From: Thalassobius sp047123305
Lineage (GTDB): Bacteria; Pseudomonadota; Alphaproteobacteria; Rhodobacterales; Rhodobacteraceae
Direction of reading: 5' to 3'
Length of the DNA: 64,000 nt
Assembly (NCBI RefSeq): GCF_047123305.1
Contig: NZ_CP138918.1
Coordinates: 3,906,001-3,970,000, forward strand
The position numbers and the translations under genes are program-made. The notes beneath the pieces were generated by a model. That model saw nothing but the letters and a program-made list of their open reading frames with translations. It did not search any database and had not been told where the DNA came from. Positions within the stretch are counted from its first letter, which is position 1. The number at the start of each line of letters is the position of its first letter. Of the stretch, positions 26,631 through 34,944 are shown piece after piece.

Positions 26631-26852
26631 ATGGCAAACGCAACGATCATCCGCACCGAGACCTTTGGCATCGCAGACCGCTTCGCGGCGCTGATCCAGG
26701 ACCTCAAGGACCGTCGCGCCCGCCGCAAGCTGTTCCGCGCCACCCTGAACGAAATGTCCGTTCTTGGCGACCGCGAACTGCGTGACCTGGGTCTGAGCCG
26801 CTCGCAGCTGCGCTCGATCGCATGGGAACATGCCTACGGCGACCAAGCCTAA
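26631..26852 (+). CDS. DUF1127 protein, CcaF1-like
   Basis: A 73-residue basic protein with the DUF1127 core LGDRELRDLGLSRSQL at residues about 45-60, preceded by an Arg/Lys-rich helix (LIQDLKDRRARRKLFRATL). In Rhodobacter sphaeroides the equivalent gene (RSP_6037, CcaF1) is the first part of a stress-induced transcript whose 3' region is cut into the CcsR small RNAs, and the protein itself affects RNA processing. The same layout is seen here: hairpins with CCTCCTCCC loops begin 20 bp after the stop codon. Homology is by layout and domain. Confidence 0.88.
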   Translation: MANATIIRTETFGIADRFAALIQDLKDRRARRKLFRATLNEMSVLGDRELRDLGLSRSQLRSIAWEHAYGDQA

Positions 26853-26871
26853 GGCCAAGAGTTTACGGGTT

Positions 26872-26944
26872 CAGAAGCCTCCTCCTCCTCCCTGAGGCTT
26901 CTGTGATCTGGCGGTGACCTCCTCCTCCTCCCTGAGGTCACCGC
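26872..26944 (+). ncRNA. CcsR/cuckoo-type small RNA, unit 1
   Basis: Two hairpins in a row. Hairpin 1: CAGAAGCCTC (26872-26881) with GAGGCTTCTG (26894-26903); hairpin 2: GCGGTGACCTC (26911-26921) with GAGGTCACCGC (26934-26944). Both stems are perfect and differ in sequence, while both loops are CTCCTCCTCCCT, complementary to a Shine-Dalgarno sequence. Different stems around an identical loop is the cuckoo RNA pattern. Exact processing ends are unknown. Confidence 0.88.
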
Positions 26945-26951
26945 ACTGAAT

Positions 26952-27028
26952 ACGAAGGATCTCTCCTCCTCCCTGAGATCTTTCGTTGTCAAGCGCGGCG
27001 CTCCCCTCCTCCTCCCTGGGAGCGCCGC
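26952..27028 (+). ncRNA. CcsR/cuckoo-type small RNA, unit 2
   Basis: Hairpin 3: ACGAAGGATCTC (26952-26963) with GAGATCTTTCGT (26975-26986), one G-U pair, loop TCCTCCTCCCT. Hairpin 4: GCGGCGCTCCC (26995-27005) with GGGAGCGCCGC (27018-27028), loop CTCCTCCTCCCT. Between this unit and the next a separate small hairpin GCCTC-GCAA-GAGGC (27037-27050) has a GNRA loop and no CCTCC. Confidence 0.88.
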
Positions 27029-27058
27029 AACTGACAGCCTCGCAAGAGGCACCGAGAT

Positions 27059-27139
27059 ACGGCCGGGTCTTCTCCTCCTCCCTTGACCCGGGTCGTTGTC
27101 AAGAGCGGTGACGTCCTCCTCCTCCCTGGACGTCACCGC
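27059..27139 (+). ncRNA. CcsR/cuckoo-type small RNA, unit 3
   Basis: Hairpin 5: left arm 27059-27069 (ACGGCCGGGTC) with right arm 27085-27096 (GACCCGGGTCGT), one bulge and one G-U pair, loop TTCTCCTCCTCCCTT. Hairpin 6: GCGGTGACGTCC (27105-27116) with GGACGTCACCGC (27128-27139), perfect, loop TCCTCCTCCCT. The GCGGTGAC start is shared with hairpin 2, which suggests duplication within the array. Confidence 0.86.
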
Positions 27140-27155
27140 ACCCTTGACCCAGATA

Positions 27156-27230
27156 CGATGTCCTCCTCCTCCTCCCTGAGGGCATCGCAAAGAAGACGGC
27201 GACACTCTCCTCCTCCCTGGGTGTCGCCGT
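27156..27230 (+). ncRNA. CcsR/cuckoo-type small RNA, unit 4
   Basis: Hairpin 7: CGATGTCCTC (27156-27165) with GAGGGCATCG (27178-27187), one G-U pair, loop CTCCTCCTCCCT. Hairpin 8: ACGGCGACACTC (27196-27207) with GGGTGTCGCCGT (27219-27230), one G-U pair, loop TCCTCCTCCCT. Four T follow hairpin 8, so it doubles as the likely end of the whole DUF1127-small RNA transcript. Confidence 0.86.
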
Positions 27231-27234
27231 TTTG
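27196..27234 (+). terminator. terminator of the DUF1127-small RNA transcript
   Basis: Hairpin 8 of the array has a 12-bp stem followed by TTTTGCATTTC. It is the only hairpin of the array with a T tract, so transcription probably ends here. Confidence 0.6.
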
Positions 27235-27373
27235 CATTTCTGGCCCCCGCCCTTCTCAGATCTCAGACATGTTGATGCGCCAAACCCGCACGCCCCCTGT
27301 GCAGCTTTGGGCCCTGCCGGTGCCCTGACCGTTCTGAAACGCTTGGCCCATCGACACACAATTGGAGACTGAG

Positions 27374-27739
27374 ATGTTTAAACCCGCCCTCACCGCCCTT
27401 GCCGCTTTTGCCCTGTCAACCGGCGCCGCCCTATCGGATCCGGTCTATCTGCTGGCCCAAAGTGACGTGACCGATGCCGACACCTTCTTTAAGCAATATG
27501 GCCCTGCGTCTTTTGCGACGTTGCAAGACCACGGGGCCACAGTGCATTTCGGCGCGCAGAGCCATCAGGCGATTGAAGGCGACTGGACCGGCAACTGGAC
27601 CGCGCTGGTGTCTTTCCCATCCGAGGCGGCGGCGATGGATTGGTATCATTCACCCGCCTATGCAGCGGCCCGCCCGCTTCGCCTCGCAGCCAGCGCCGAG
27701 GGACGGCTGATTCTGTTTCGGCCGGTCGCGGCTGAATAG
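27374..27739 (+). CDS. exported DUF1330 domain protein
   Basis: A 121-residue protein with an N-terminal signal peptide (MFKPALTALAAFALSTGAAL, cut near ALS) and a DUF1330-type ferredoxin-like domain (VYLLAQSDVTDADTFFKQY, then SFPSEAAAMDWYHSPAYAAA near the end). DUF1330 proteins are usually cytoplasmic, so the signal peptide is noteworthy. Function unknown. The ATG at 27374 has GGAGA 7 nt upstream. It is unlinked to its neighbours. Confidence 0.82.
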   Translation: MFKPALTALAAFALSTGAALSDPVYLLAQSDVTDADTFFKQYGPASFATLQDHGATVHFGAQSHQAIEGDWTGNWTALVSFPSEAAAMDWYHSPAYAAARPLRLAASAEGRLILFRPVAAE

Positions 27740-27863
27740 CGGGCGCTCTAGCCGGAACCGAGGGGATCACAACAGGCCTCACAACGCCAAGGGTTTGTTT
27801 TTCCCACATCAGACCTCAGGTTGAGGGCACCCTGCCCTCAACCACTGTTCGATTGGCCCGCAA

Positions 27864-28787
27864 ATGATCCCCGCCACACCGCGCCCCGAAGACCTGAACT
27901 GGGAAGATCTGAAAATTGTGCTGGCCCTGGCGCAGGCGGGCTCGCAACAGGGCGCGGCAGAGACACTGCGGGTCACCCGCACCACCGTGGGTCGGCGGCT
28001 GGATGCGGTGGAGCAACGGCTTGGCACTCTTTTGTTTGAGCGGCGCAGTGATGGGGTGGCGCTGACCCAAGCGGGGCAACAGCTGCTGCCCCATGCCGAA
28101 GTGATCGCGCAAGAGGTGGCCACCATGTCACGCCGCTTGGCCGGACAGGATCTGGCGATGACAGGGGGGATCCGCCTGTCGATGCCGCATTTTCTGGCGC
28201 AGAGCTTTGTGATGGATCTGCTTACCGAATTTGCCAAGGACTGGCCGACGCTGGAACTGGCCATTGACCTGACCGCAACCCATGCCGATTTGGATCAGCG
28301 CGAAGCGGATCTGCCTTTGCGCTATGCCACAGAAGTGAGCGATGCGGTGCTGGGGCGCCGATTGGCGACCTGTGCCACGGCGGTCTATTGCAGCGCTGAT
28401 CTGGCAGCTACGATGGCGGAGGACACATTAGCCCACAAGCAAGGGGATGGCCTGCATTGGATCGGCAGTTTTGAACCGGATGGAGCCACGACGTCTGACT
28501 GGATCGATGTCAGCCCCTATCCGAAGGCGCGGCTGAAACACCGGATGGGTGAAGGCGCAACACAGATCGCAATGGCCCGGGCTGGCCTGGGGCTGGTCAG
28601 ACTGCCTTGTTTCATTGGTGACAGTACCGAAGGGCTGAACCGTGCACCTCACCAGACAGTGGGCCTTGGCCGTAGCCTGTGGCTGCTGCGCCATCCGGAT
28701 CTGCGCCACAGCGCCAAAGTGACCGCCCTTGCCGAACACCTGAGCAACGGCATCCGTGCCCAACGTTCGCAGATCGAAGCCCGCTAA
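27864..28787 (+). CDS. LysR-family transcriptional regulator
   Basis: A 307-residue regulator with an N-terminal winged helix-turn-helix (NWEDLKIVLALAQAGSQQGA then LRVTRTTVGRRLDAVEQRLG, residues about 11-70) and a periplasmic-binding-like effector domain. The sequence is closest to the GcvA/AmpR-like type acting on neighbouring genes, but the target is not evident: the DUF1330 gene lies upstream on the same strand and a small membrane protein gene follows at 95 bp. Effector unknown. Confidence 0.9.
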   Translation: MIPATPRPEDLNWEDLKIVLALAQAGSQQGAAETLRVTRTTVGRRLDAVEQRLGTLLFERRSDGVALTQAGQQLLPHAEVIAQEVATMSRRLAGQDLAMTGGIRLSMPHFLAQSFVMDLLTEFAKDWPTLELAIDLTATHADLDQREADLPLRYATEVSDAVLGRRLATCATAVYCSADLAATMAEDTLAHKQGDGLHWIGSFEPDGATTSDWIDVSPYPKARLKHRMGEGATQIAMARAGLGLVRLPCFIGDSTEGLNRAPHQTVGLGRSLWLLRHPDLRHSAKVTALAEHLSNGIRAQRSQIEAR

Positions 28788-28882
28788 CTGCGGCAGAGCG
28801 GCGCAAGTCCCCGATACCGCTTCCCTTCGCGGGGCAAAAGCGTAGCCTCCAAGGCATCTTTTGACCGTAAGGGATTGGCCCG

Positions 28883-29284
28883 ATGAACCGGACTTCCAAA
28901 CAGATTATCGCCCCTCATTTTGCCCGCATGTTTGCGGTTGGCCTTGCTGGCATTTCCGCCGCTGCGCACACAATCCTTGGCACATTGGACACGTTGGTGC
29001 CGGTGATGGAAACCGATCTGCCCCTGTTCGTCCGAGGCACCATGTGGGCCGCCTGGCACATGGTCAGCGGCTTCCTGATCTACTCGACCTATGTTTTCTG
29101 GAAAGGCGGCGAGGCTGCGCGGGCCTTTGGCTGGCTCTACGTGCTGGGGGCTGGGCTGTTCATCGTGAACGGTCTGCGGCTGGAAGGCCTTTATGGCCTG
29201 GTCACCCTGCCGCAATGGGTGCTGCTGCTGCCTGCTGGCGTCGCTGCGCTGATTGCGGGGCCACGCTTGCCGTTGCGGGGCTGA
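28883..29284 (+). CDS. four-helix inner-membrane protein of unknown function
   Basis: A 133-residue protein with four hydrophobic segments at about residues 15-33, 48-70, 82-98 and 106-127. Conserved-looking features are His12, His29 and His59 near the membrane ends. I do not recognise the family. It follows the LysR gene by 95 bp on the same strand and ends 1 bp before the convergent homocysteine methyltransferase gene, so the two 3' ends abut. Confidence 0.65.
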   Translation: MNRTSKQIIAPHFARMFAVGLAGISAAAHTILGTLDTLVPVMETDLPLFVRGTMWAAWHMVSGFLIYSTYVFWKGGEAARAFGWLYVLGAGLFIVNGLRLEGLYGLVTLPQWVLLLPAGVAALIAGPRLPLRG

Positions 29285-30178
29285 TCACACGTCCTTCAGA
29301 TGCTGGCGTAACGCGGCGATATGGGCGGAGCCCACGCCGCAACAGCCGCCGATGATGCTGGCCCCTGCGGCAATCCACTGGTCCGCCCAGTCCAGATAGG
29401 CCGCAGGCGTCAGATCCTCGCGCACCTCGGTGATCACCTCATTGGCTGCACCAGCGCCTTCGTCTTTATGTTCGTCAAAGGCATTGGCGTAGACGCCGAT
29501 GCGCATCGTAGACCCTGCCGCACGGGCCGTATCTGCAGCTATAGCAACGGCATCGCCCATGGCCTCGGGCTGAGAGCAGTTGAACAACAGCGCCTCCGCC
29601 CCGTGGTGCAGCGCCAGTTCGGTGGCGGCCAACACCGTCTCCCCCGAGCGCAGCAACGGCTGGGTCGGCGCATCATCCTGAAGGGTAAAGGCAATCCACA
29701 ACGGGCGGCTGTCCCCAGCCAGAGCCGCAGCAGCGGCAGCGGCCTCTTCCAGGCTGGAGGTGGTTTCGACCAGCCAGAGGTCAACGTGATCAAACTGCGC
29801 CTCAATGAGTTGCTTGAGCATGGTAGGCGCGCGGGCCGTATCAAACAACTCTGGCTTATAAGAGCCAAAAAGCGGCGGCAGACAGCCCGCCACTTTTGCC
29901 TGCGTGCCAGCCGCCTCCCGCGCCAGACCTGCGGCCCGCGTTGTCCACTCGGCCCCAAGGCTGGAAAACCGATCCTCACCGATGTGAAAGGGCACCATCG
30001 CATAGGCGTTGACGGTGATCACCTCCGCCCCGGCATTGATGAAATTGCGATGCGCCGCAACCACCGCTTCAGGTCTGTCGATCACCGCCCCTGCAGACCA
30101 TTCGGGCTGTTTCAGCTCGGCCCCGCAGGCCACCAGCTCGCGGCTCATGCCGCCGTCCAAAAGAGTGATCTGCGCCAT
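29285..30178 (-). CDS. homocysteine S-methyltransferase family protein
   Basis: A 297-residue zinc-dependent methyltransferase barrel. It starts with LLDGGMSRELVACGAEL and carries the zinc ligands as Cys in LLFNCSQPEAM and the Cys pair in IGGCCGVG near the C-terminus. The family (MmuM/BHMT) moves a methyl group from S-methylmethionine or a betaine to homocysteine; the donor is not predictable here. The ATG at 30178 is taken as start since five upstream residues have no support. Confidence 0.88.
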   Translation of the reverse strand: MAQITLLDGGMSRELVACGAELKQPEWSAGAVIDRPEAVVAAHRNFINAGAEVITVNAYAMVPFHIGEDRFSSLGAEWTTRAAGLAREAAGTQAKVAGCLPPLFGSYKPELFDTARAPTMLKQLIEAQFDHVDLWLVETTSSLEEAAAAAAALAGDSRPLWIAFTLQDDAPTQPLLRSGETVLAATELALHHGAEALLFNCSQPEAMGDAVAIAADTARAAGSTMRIGVYANAFDEHKDEGAGAANEVITEVREDLTPAAYLDWADQWIAAGASIIGGCCGVGSAHIAALRQHLKDV

Positions 30179-30202
30179 GAGCCTTCCTTTCATCGCAATG
30201 GG

Positions 30203-32683
30203 TTAGAACGGGACGTCCTTGGCCCCGGTAACGAACTTCGCCACCACTTTTTTAGGGCCCGCCTTTTCAAAGTCCACTTCCAGCTTGTCACCCTCAATGC
30301 CGGTGATGCTGCCGTAGCCGAATTTCTGGTGGAACACCCGTTCGCCCAGCGTGTAGGCGCTGACGGCCTGCAGATCGATCACGGTGGTGAGGCTCTCCTT
30401 GGGCCGACCGATGGGGCGCTGATGCGACCGCGCCTGCATCCGTTTCCAACCGGGGGAATTGTAGACATTGGCCTCAGCCACACGGCTGTCGATGGAAGAG
30501 GTCACGCCGCCCATGCCGCCCATCCCTGCGCCACCGCCACCGGGGTAGCCGGATCCGGTCAGCACATCGACGTGTTGTTCCGGTAATTCGTCCACAAAGC
30601 GCGACGGCAGCTGCGCCTGCCATTGGCCATAGACCCGCCGGTTGCCCGCAAAGGAAATGGTGCACAGCTCCTCAGCCCGGGTGATGCCAACATAGGCCAG
30701 ACGCCGCTCTTCCTCGAGGCCCTTAAGCCCGGTTTCATCCATTGAGCGCTGCGACGGGAACAGCCCGTCCTCCCACCCCGGCAGGAACACCACGGGGAAT
30801 TCCAGCCCCTTGGCCGCGTGCAGCGTCATGATCGAGACCTTTTGCTCCGCATCTTCGCTGTCATTGTCCATGATCAGCGCAACGTGTTCCAGAAAACCCG
30901 AGAGGTTTTCGAACTGCTCCAGCGCTTTCACAAGTTCCTTGAGGTTTTCCAGACGACCCGGTGCTTCGGGGGTTTTGTCGTTCTGCCACATGGTGGTGTA
31001 GCCAGATTCATCCAGGATCATCTCGGCCAATTCGATGTGGCTCAGATCCTCATCGCCCGCCAGCCGGCCCCAGCGATCGATATTGTCGACCAGCCGTGCC
31101 AGCTCCTTGGCGCCTTTGCCGCCCAGCCCCTTATCCTGCAAAAGCAGTCGCGCGCCTTCGACCAAAGGCACGCCGTTTTGCCGTGCGGCCACCTGGATTT
31201 TCTGCTGCGCCTTATCGCCAAGTCCACGTTTGGGGGTGTTCACAATCCGCTCAAAGGCCAGATCATCCGCAGGCGACGTCACCACACGGAAATAGGCCAT
31301 CGCATCGCGGATCTCCATCCGCTCGTAGAAGCGGGGGCCGCCAATGACCCGATAGGGCAATCCGATGGTCAGGAAACGGTCCTCAAAAGCCCGCATCTGA
31401 TGTGACGCCCGCACCAGGATCGCCATACTGTCCAGCCCATAGGGCTGCATGCCACGGCTGCCTTTTTGCGCGGCCTCAATCTCTTCGCCGATCCAGCGGG
31501 CTTCCTCTTCCCCGTCCCAATGGCCGATCAAACGCACCTTTTCGCCGTCTTCACGTTCGGTCCAAAGGCTTTTGCCCAGCCGGTCGGCATTGCCTTTGAT
31601 CACCCCCGAGGCAGCGGCAAGGATGTGTTTGGATGAGCGATAGTTCTGTTCCAGCCGGACCACTTCGGCGCCCGGAAAATCCGCTTCGAACCGCAGGATA
31701 TTGCCCACCTCTGCGCCGCGCCAGCCATAGATCGACTGGTCATCATCACCGACGCAACAGATGTTTTTATGCCCACCCGCCAGCAGGCGCAGCCAAAGGT
31801 ATTGGGCCACGTTGGTGTCCTGATATTCGTCCACCAAGATGTATTTGAAACGACGGCGATACTGCTCCAGCAGGTCCGGATAGCGCTGGAAGATCGAGAC
31901 CACATGCATCAGCAGGTCGCCAAAATCACAGGCGTTCAGCTCGATCAGGCGACGCTGATACTGCGCATAAAGCTCGATCCCGCGGCTGTTGAACGCCGCC
32001 GCTTCGCCCGTGGGCACCTGCTCCGGCGCCCAGGCACGGTTTTTCCAGTGGTCAATGATCCCCGAAAGCTGCCGCGCGGGCCAGCGTTTCACGTCCATAC
32101 CCGCCGCTTCGATCAACTGCTTCAGCAGCCGGTTCTGATCGTCGGTGTCCAGAATGGTGAAGTTGCTTTTCAGGTGGTTCAGAACGCCTTGCGGCTCAAA
32201 CGGGGATCCCCCGAGGTCTTCTAGAACCTCATCCTGCTGTCGGGCGGCCATCAGCGGATCCTGTTCAGGACGGCCAAGCGCCAGATCCAGCGTCACCAGT
32301 TCTGCATGACGGCGCAGCAGCTTCACACAGATCGAATGGAAGGTGCCCAGCCACGGCATCCCCTCCACCGTCTGGCCTAGCATTCGCGCCACACGCTCTT
32401 TCATCTCGCGCGCCGCCTTGTTAGTAAAGGTGACCGAAAGGATCTCATGCGGCCCAGCGCGCCCGGTATTCAGCAGATGCACGATCCGCGTGGTCAGCGC
32501 CTTGGTCTTGCCAGTGCCAGCGCCCGCCAGCATCAGAACAGGGCCATCCAACGCCTCCACCGCGGCCCTTTGGGCCGGGTTCAGCTCGTCCAGATAGGGC
32601 GCAGGCCGCGCCGCCATAGCGCGTTGGGACAGCGGCACCCCTTCGGGCACAATCGGATCATCAAAATCATCAAAGTCGTTCAT
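30203..32683 (-). CDS. UvrD/PcrA-type DNA helicase
   Basis: Superfamily 1A 3'-5' helicase of 826 residues. Motifs: Q-motif LNPAQRAAVEAL, Walker A AGAGTGKTKALTTR, Walker B region ILVDEYQDTN, QSIYGWRGAEV, LEQNYRSSKHIL and TLHAAKGLEFPVVF. The C-terminus (LGERVFHQKFGYGSITGIEG) is the UvrD tail domain that contacts RNA polymerase or repair partners. An acidic start (MNDFDDFDDP) precedes the helicase core. Involved in excision repair and replication-conflict removal. The ATG at 32683 is chosen by family length. Confidence 0.93.
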   Translation of the reverse strand: MNDFDDFDDPIVPEGVPLSQRAMAARPAPYLDELNPAQRAAVEALDGPVLMLAGAGTGKTKALTTRIVHLLNTGRAGPHEILSVTFTNKAAREMKERVARMLGQTVEGMPWLGTFHSICVKLLRRHAELVTLDLALGRPEQDPLMAARQQDEVLEDLGGSPFEPQGVLNHLKSNFTILDTDDQNRLLKQLIEAAGMDVKRWPARQLSGIIDHWKNRAWAPEQVPTGEAAAFNSRGIELYAQYQRRLIELNACDFGDLLMHVVSIFQRYPDLLEQYRRRFKYILVDEYQDTNVAQYLWLRLLAGGHKNICCVGDDDQSIYGWRGAEVGNILRFEADFPGAEVVRLEQNYRSSKHILAAASGVIKGNADRLGKSLWTEREDGEKVRLIGHWDGEEEARWIGEEIEAAQKGSRGMQPYGLDSMAILVRASHQMRAFEDRFLTIGLPYRVIGGPRFYERMEIRDAMAYFRVVTSPADDLAFERIVNTPKRGLGDKAQQKIQVAARQNGVPLVEGARLLLQDKGLGGKGAKELARLVDNIDRWGRLAGDEDLSHIELAEMILDESGYTTMWQNDKTPEAPGRLENLKELVKALEQFENLSGFLEHVALIMDNDSEDAEQKVSIMTLHAAKGLEFPVVFLPGWEDGLFPSQRSMDETGLKGLEEERRLAYVGITRAEELCTISFAGNRRVYGQWQAQLPSRFVDELPEQHVDVLTGSGYPGGGGAGMGGMGGVTSSIDSRVAEANVYNSPGWKRMQARSHQRPIGRPKESLTTVIDLQAVSAYTLGERVFHQKFGYGSITGIEGDKLEVDFEKAGPKKVVAKFVTGAKDVPF

Positions 32684-32866
32684 GGGCGCAATCCTAACCT
32701 GATTCACCCCCTTGGAAAAGAGGACGTTCACACAATGTTCACCCTTGGTTTGTAGAAAATTGTTAGTGTTTGGGAGATCCCCAACGGGCTGTTGCAGAGC
32801 GGCGTTAACAGGTTCTCAATCCTTCTGACCGAAGGTGAGGGCGGGATAACCGATGGGATCACTGCC

Positions 32867-34867
32867 ATGCCACTCACGCTACGCACCTTCCTGGGCAAGC
32901 TGTCGCGCGCCGTTCAATTTCTGAGCGTCTGCACACTGTTTGCGGCGGCAGCGGGCTATACAGTTTACAAGGCCCCCGATCCTATTGTTGACCGACTGAT
33001 CGAGGACGACATCCGCGCTCAGTCGGTGCTCTGGCAACAGCAGGTGATCCGCCAGCTGGAAGATGCCGACGCCAGCTTTGAAACCTCTAAGATTACCGAA
33101 AACGATGAACACTTCCTCCTGTTGCTGGTCGAAGCGTCCGAGGCGTTTCGCTTCCATCTGTTTGATGCCGAAGGGGAAATTTTCTGGTCCACCGAATTTG
33201 CCAAGATCGGCAGCATCGAGGAAAGCAGCTATTTCCAAGAACAGGTGGCGAAGGGCCTGACATATTACAAATTTGGCCAAAAACCACTTAGCGAAATTCA
33301 GGACAGCCATGACCACCATGCGCATGGAGATGTGGCAATTGAACCTCATGATCACGCCCAAATCAGCCAGGATATGACCCGGAACTTTGGCAATCTGTTT
33401 GGCATCGTGGAGACCGCAACAGAGGACCAGCACGACCACGATGCGGACGAATTGCGCGATGTGGCCGAGATTTATGTGCCCTATGTGCACAACGGGCGCT
33501 TCGACGGTGCGATCGAATTCTATTCGGATGTGACCGATATGCGCGCGACCTTTATCAGCCGGGTGCGCCTGTCGCTGTCGCTGATTGCGGCGGCGGTTCT
33601 GTCCACCATGTTTTTCGCAGGCATGATGATGTTGCGTACCAACGCCCGCCATGTGCGCCAGCTGAACGCCCGCAACACCAAAGAGCGCGACATCATGGAC
33701 AAACAGCTGCGGCTTGCGCGCGAAGTGCAGCTGCTGGGCGAGCTGAATGAATGGCTGCAATCCTCCCACTCTTTGGAGGAATTGTTTGAAATGGTGGCGC
33801 GTTTCATGACCCATATCCTGCCCAGCGCAGAGGGCAGCGTCTATGTCTACTCCAACTCCCGCGATGTACTGGACGGCTGTGCCAGCTGGAACGGCGGCAC
33901 GCATCGCGCCCATATTCATCCCGAAGCCTGCTGGGGGCTGCGCCGCGGCCGCACCTATGAATATGGTGCCTCTGAGGTAGATTTTACCTGCGATCACGCC
34001 GAACCCCACGACGGTCGGCCCTATTTTTGTTTCCCGATCCTGGCCCATGGCGAAACCGTGGGTCTGATGCATCTGCGGGCTGCCCATGGGGCTGAAAGCG
34101 CCTTCCGGCAATCCAAGAAGCTGGCCCGCATGTGCGCCGAACAGATCTCGATGGCGATTGCCAATGTGCGGATGCGGGACCAGCTGCATGATCAGTCCGT
34201 GCGCGACCCGCTCACCGGGCTATTCAACCGCCGCCACATGACCGAAACCCTGCGCAAAGCGATTGGCACCAGCCAGAACACCGGCGCCCCGTTGAGCCTG
34301 ATCGCGGTGGATGTGGATCACTTCAAGAAATTCAATGACAACCACGGCCATGATGCCGGCGACATGGTGCTGCGCGCGGTAGGTGCGGCGCTGGAGAAAG
34401 CCTGCGACGGGGATGAGGTTGCCTGCCGCATGGGCGGCGAAGAATTCACCCTGATCCTGCCTGGCACGTCAAACCCCGACACGCTTGCCAAGGCCGAAGC
34501 CCTACGCAAGTCGGTGGAAGAAATCACCGTGCGCTACGGGGAAAAGGCGCTGCCCCATATCACCATCTCCCTCGGCGTGGCCCATTATCCGCAACACGGC
34601 ACGCTGCCGCAGGATCTGATGCGCGCCTCTGACGAAGCGCTGTATGAATCCAAAGCCAAGGGCCGCAATCAGGTACAGGTCGCTGGCCAACCCTCTTTGG
34701 ATCCCCGCGATGCGGAAGTCGCCCAGCAATGCTGCGCCTCTGACGAGACGCCCGAGATTGACCCGACCTCTGCGGTCAGGTGGCAGCGGGATCTGCAAGC
34801 TGACCTTGCCAGCGCGGCCCCGCCGAACCAAGAGATGCCGGAAGGCAGTGCAGATGATGCGGCTTGA
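32867..34867 (+). CDS. diguanylate cyclase with His-rich periplasmic domain and GAF domain
   Basis: A 666-residue membrane protein: helix 1 at about 14-34, periplasmic sensor to about 235, helix 2 at about 236-256, a coiled coil, a GAF-like domain (about 300-435) and a GGDEF domain with intact GGEEF signature (residues 523-527), so it should make c-di-GMP. The allosteric RxxD site is absent (DGDE at that position). The periplasmic domain has the His-rich stretches DSHDHHAHGDVAIEPHDH (147-163) and DQHDHDADE, suggesting metal sensing. A short Cys-containing tail follows. Confidence 0.9.
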   Translation: MPLTLRTFLGKLSRAVQFLSVCTLFAAAAGYTVYKAPDPIVDRLIEDDIRAQSVLWQQQVIRQLEDADASFETSKITENDEHFLLLLVEASEAFRFHLFDAEGEIFWSTEFAKIGSIEESSYFQEQVAKGLTYYKFGQKPLSEIQDSHDHHAHGDVAIEPHDHAQISQDMTRNFGNLFGIVETATEDQHDHDADELRDVAEIYVPYVHNGRFDGAIEFYSDVTDMRATFISRVRLSLSLIAAAVLSTMFFAGMMMLRTNARHVRQLNARNTKERDIMDKQLRLAREVQLLGELNEWLQSSHSLEELFEMVARFMTHILPSAEGSVYVYSNSRDVLDGCASWNGGTHRAHIHPEACWGLRRGRTYEYGASEVDFTCDHAEPHDGRPYFCFPILAHGETVGLMHLRAAHGAESAFRQSKKLARMCAEQISMAIANVRMRDQLHDQSVRDPLTGLFNRRHMTETLRKAIGTSQNTGAPLSLIAVDVDHFKKFNDNHGHDAGDMVLRAVGAALEKACDGDEVACRMGGEEFTLILPGTSNPDTLAKAEALRKSVEEITVRYGEKALPHITISLGVAHYPQHGTLPQDLMRASDEALYESKAKGRNQVQVAGQPSLDPRDAEVAQQCCASDETPEIDPTSAVRWQRDLQADLASAAPPNQEMPEGSADDAA

Positions 34868-34944
34868 TCTGCGGGGCGGCCAAGATGGGATCATGAGCCG
34901 GGGAAGTCTGGACAAAGCCCCTACACTTTACCCATGGTGCCGCC

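Noticed and set aside
26872..27230. CRISPR-like array of CCTCCTCCCT repeats
   Set aside because: The common part is only about 11-12 bp and always forms the loop of a hairpin whose arms are the apparent spacers. This fits paired small-RNA hairpins, not repeat-spacer arrays, and no cas gene is near.
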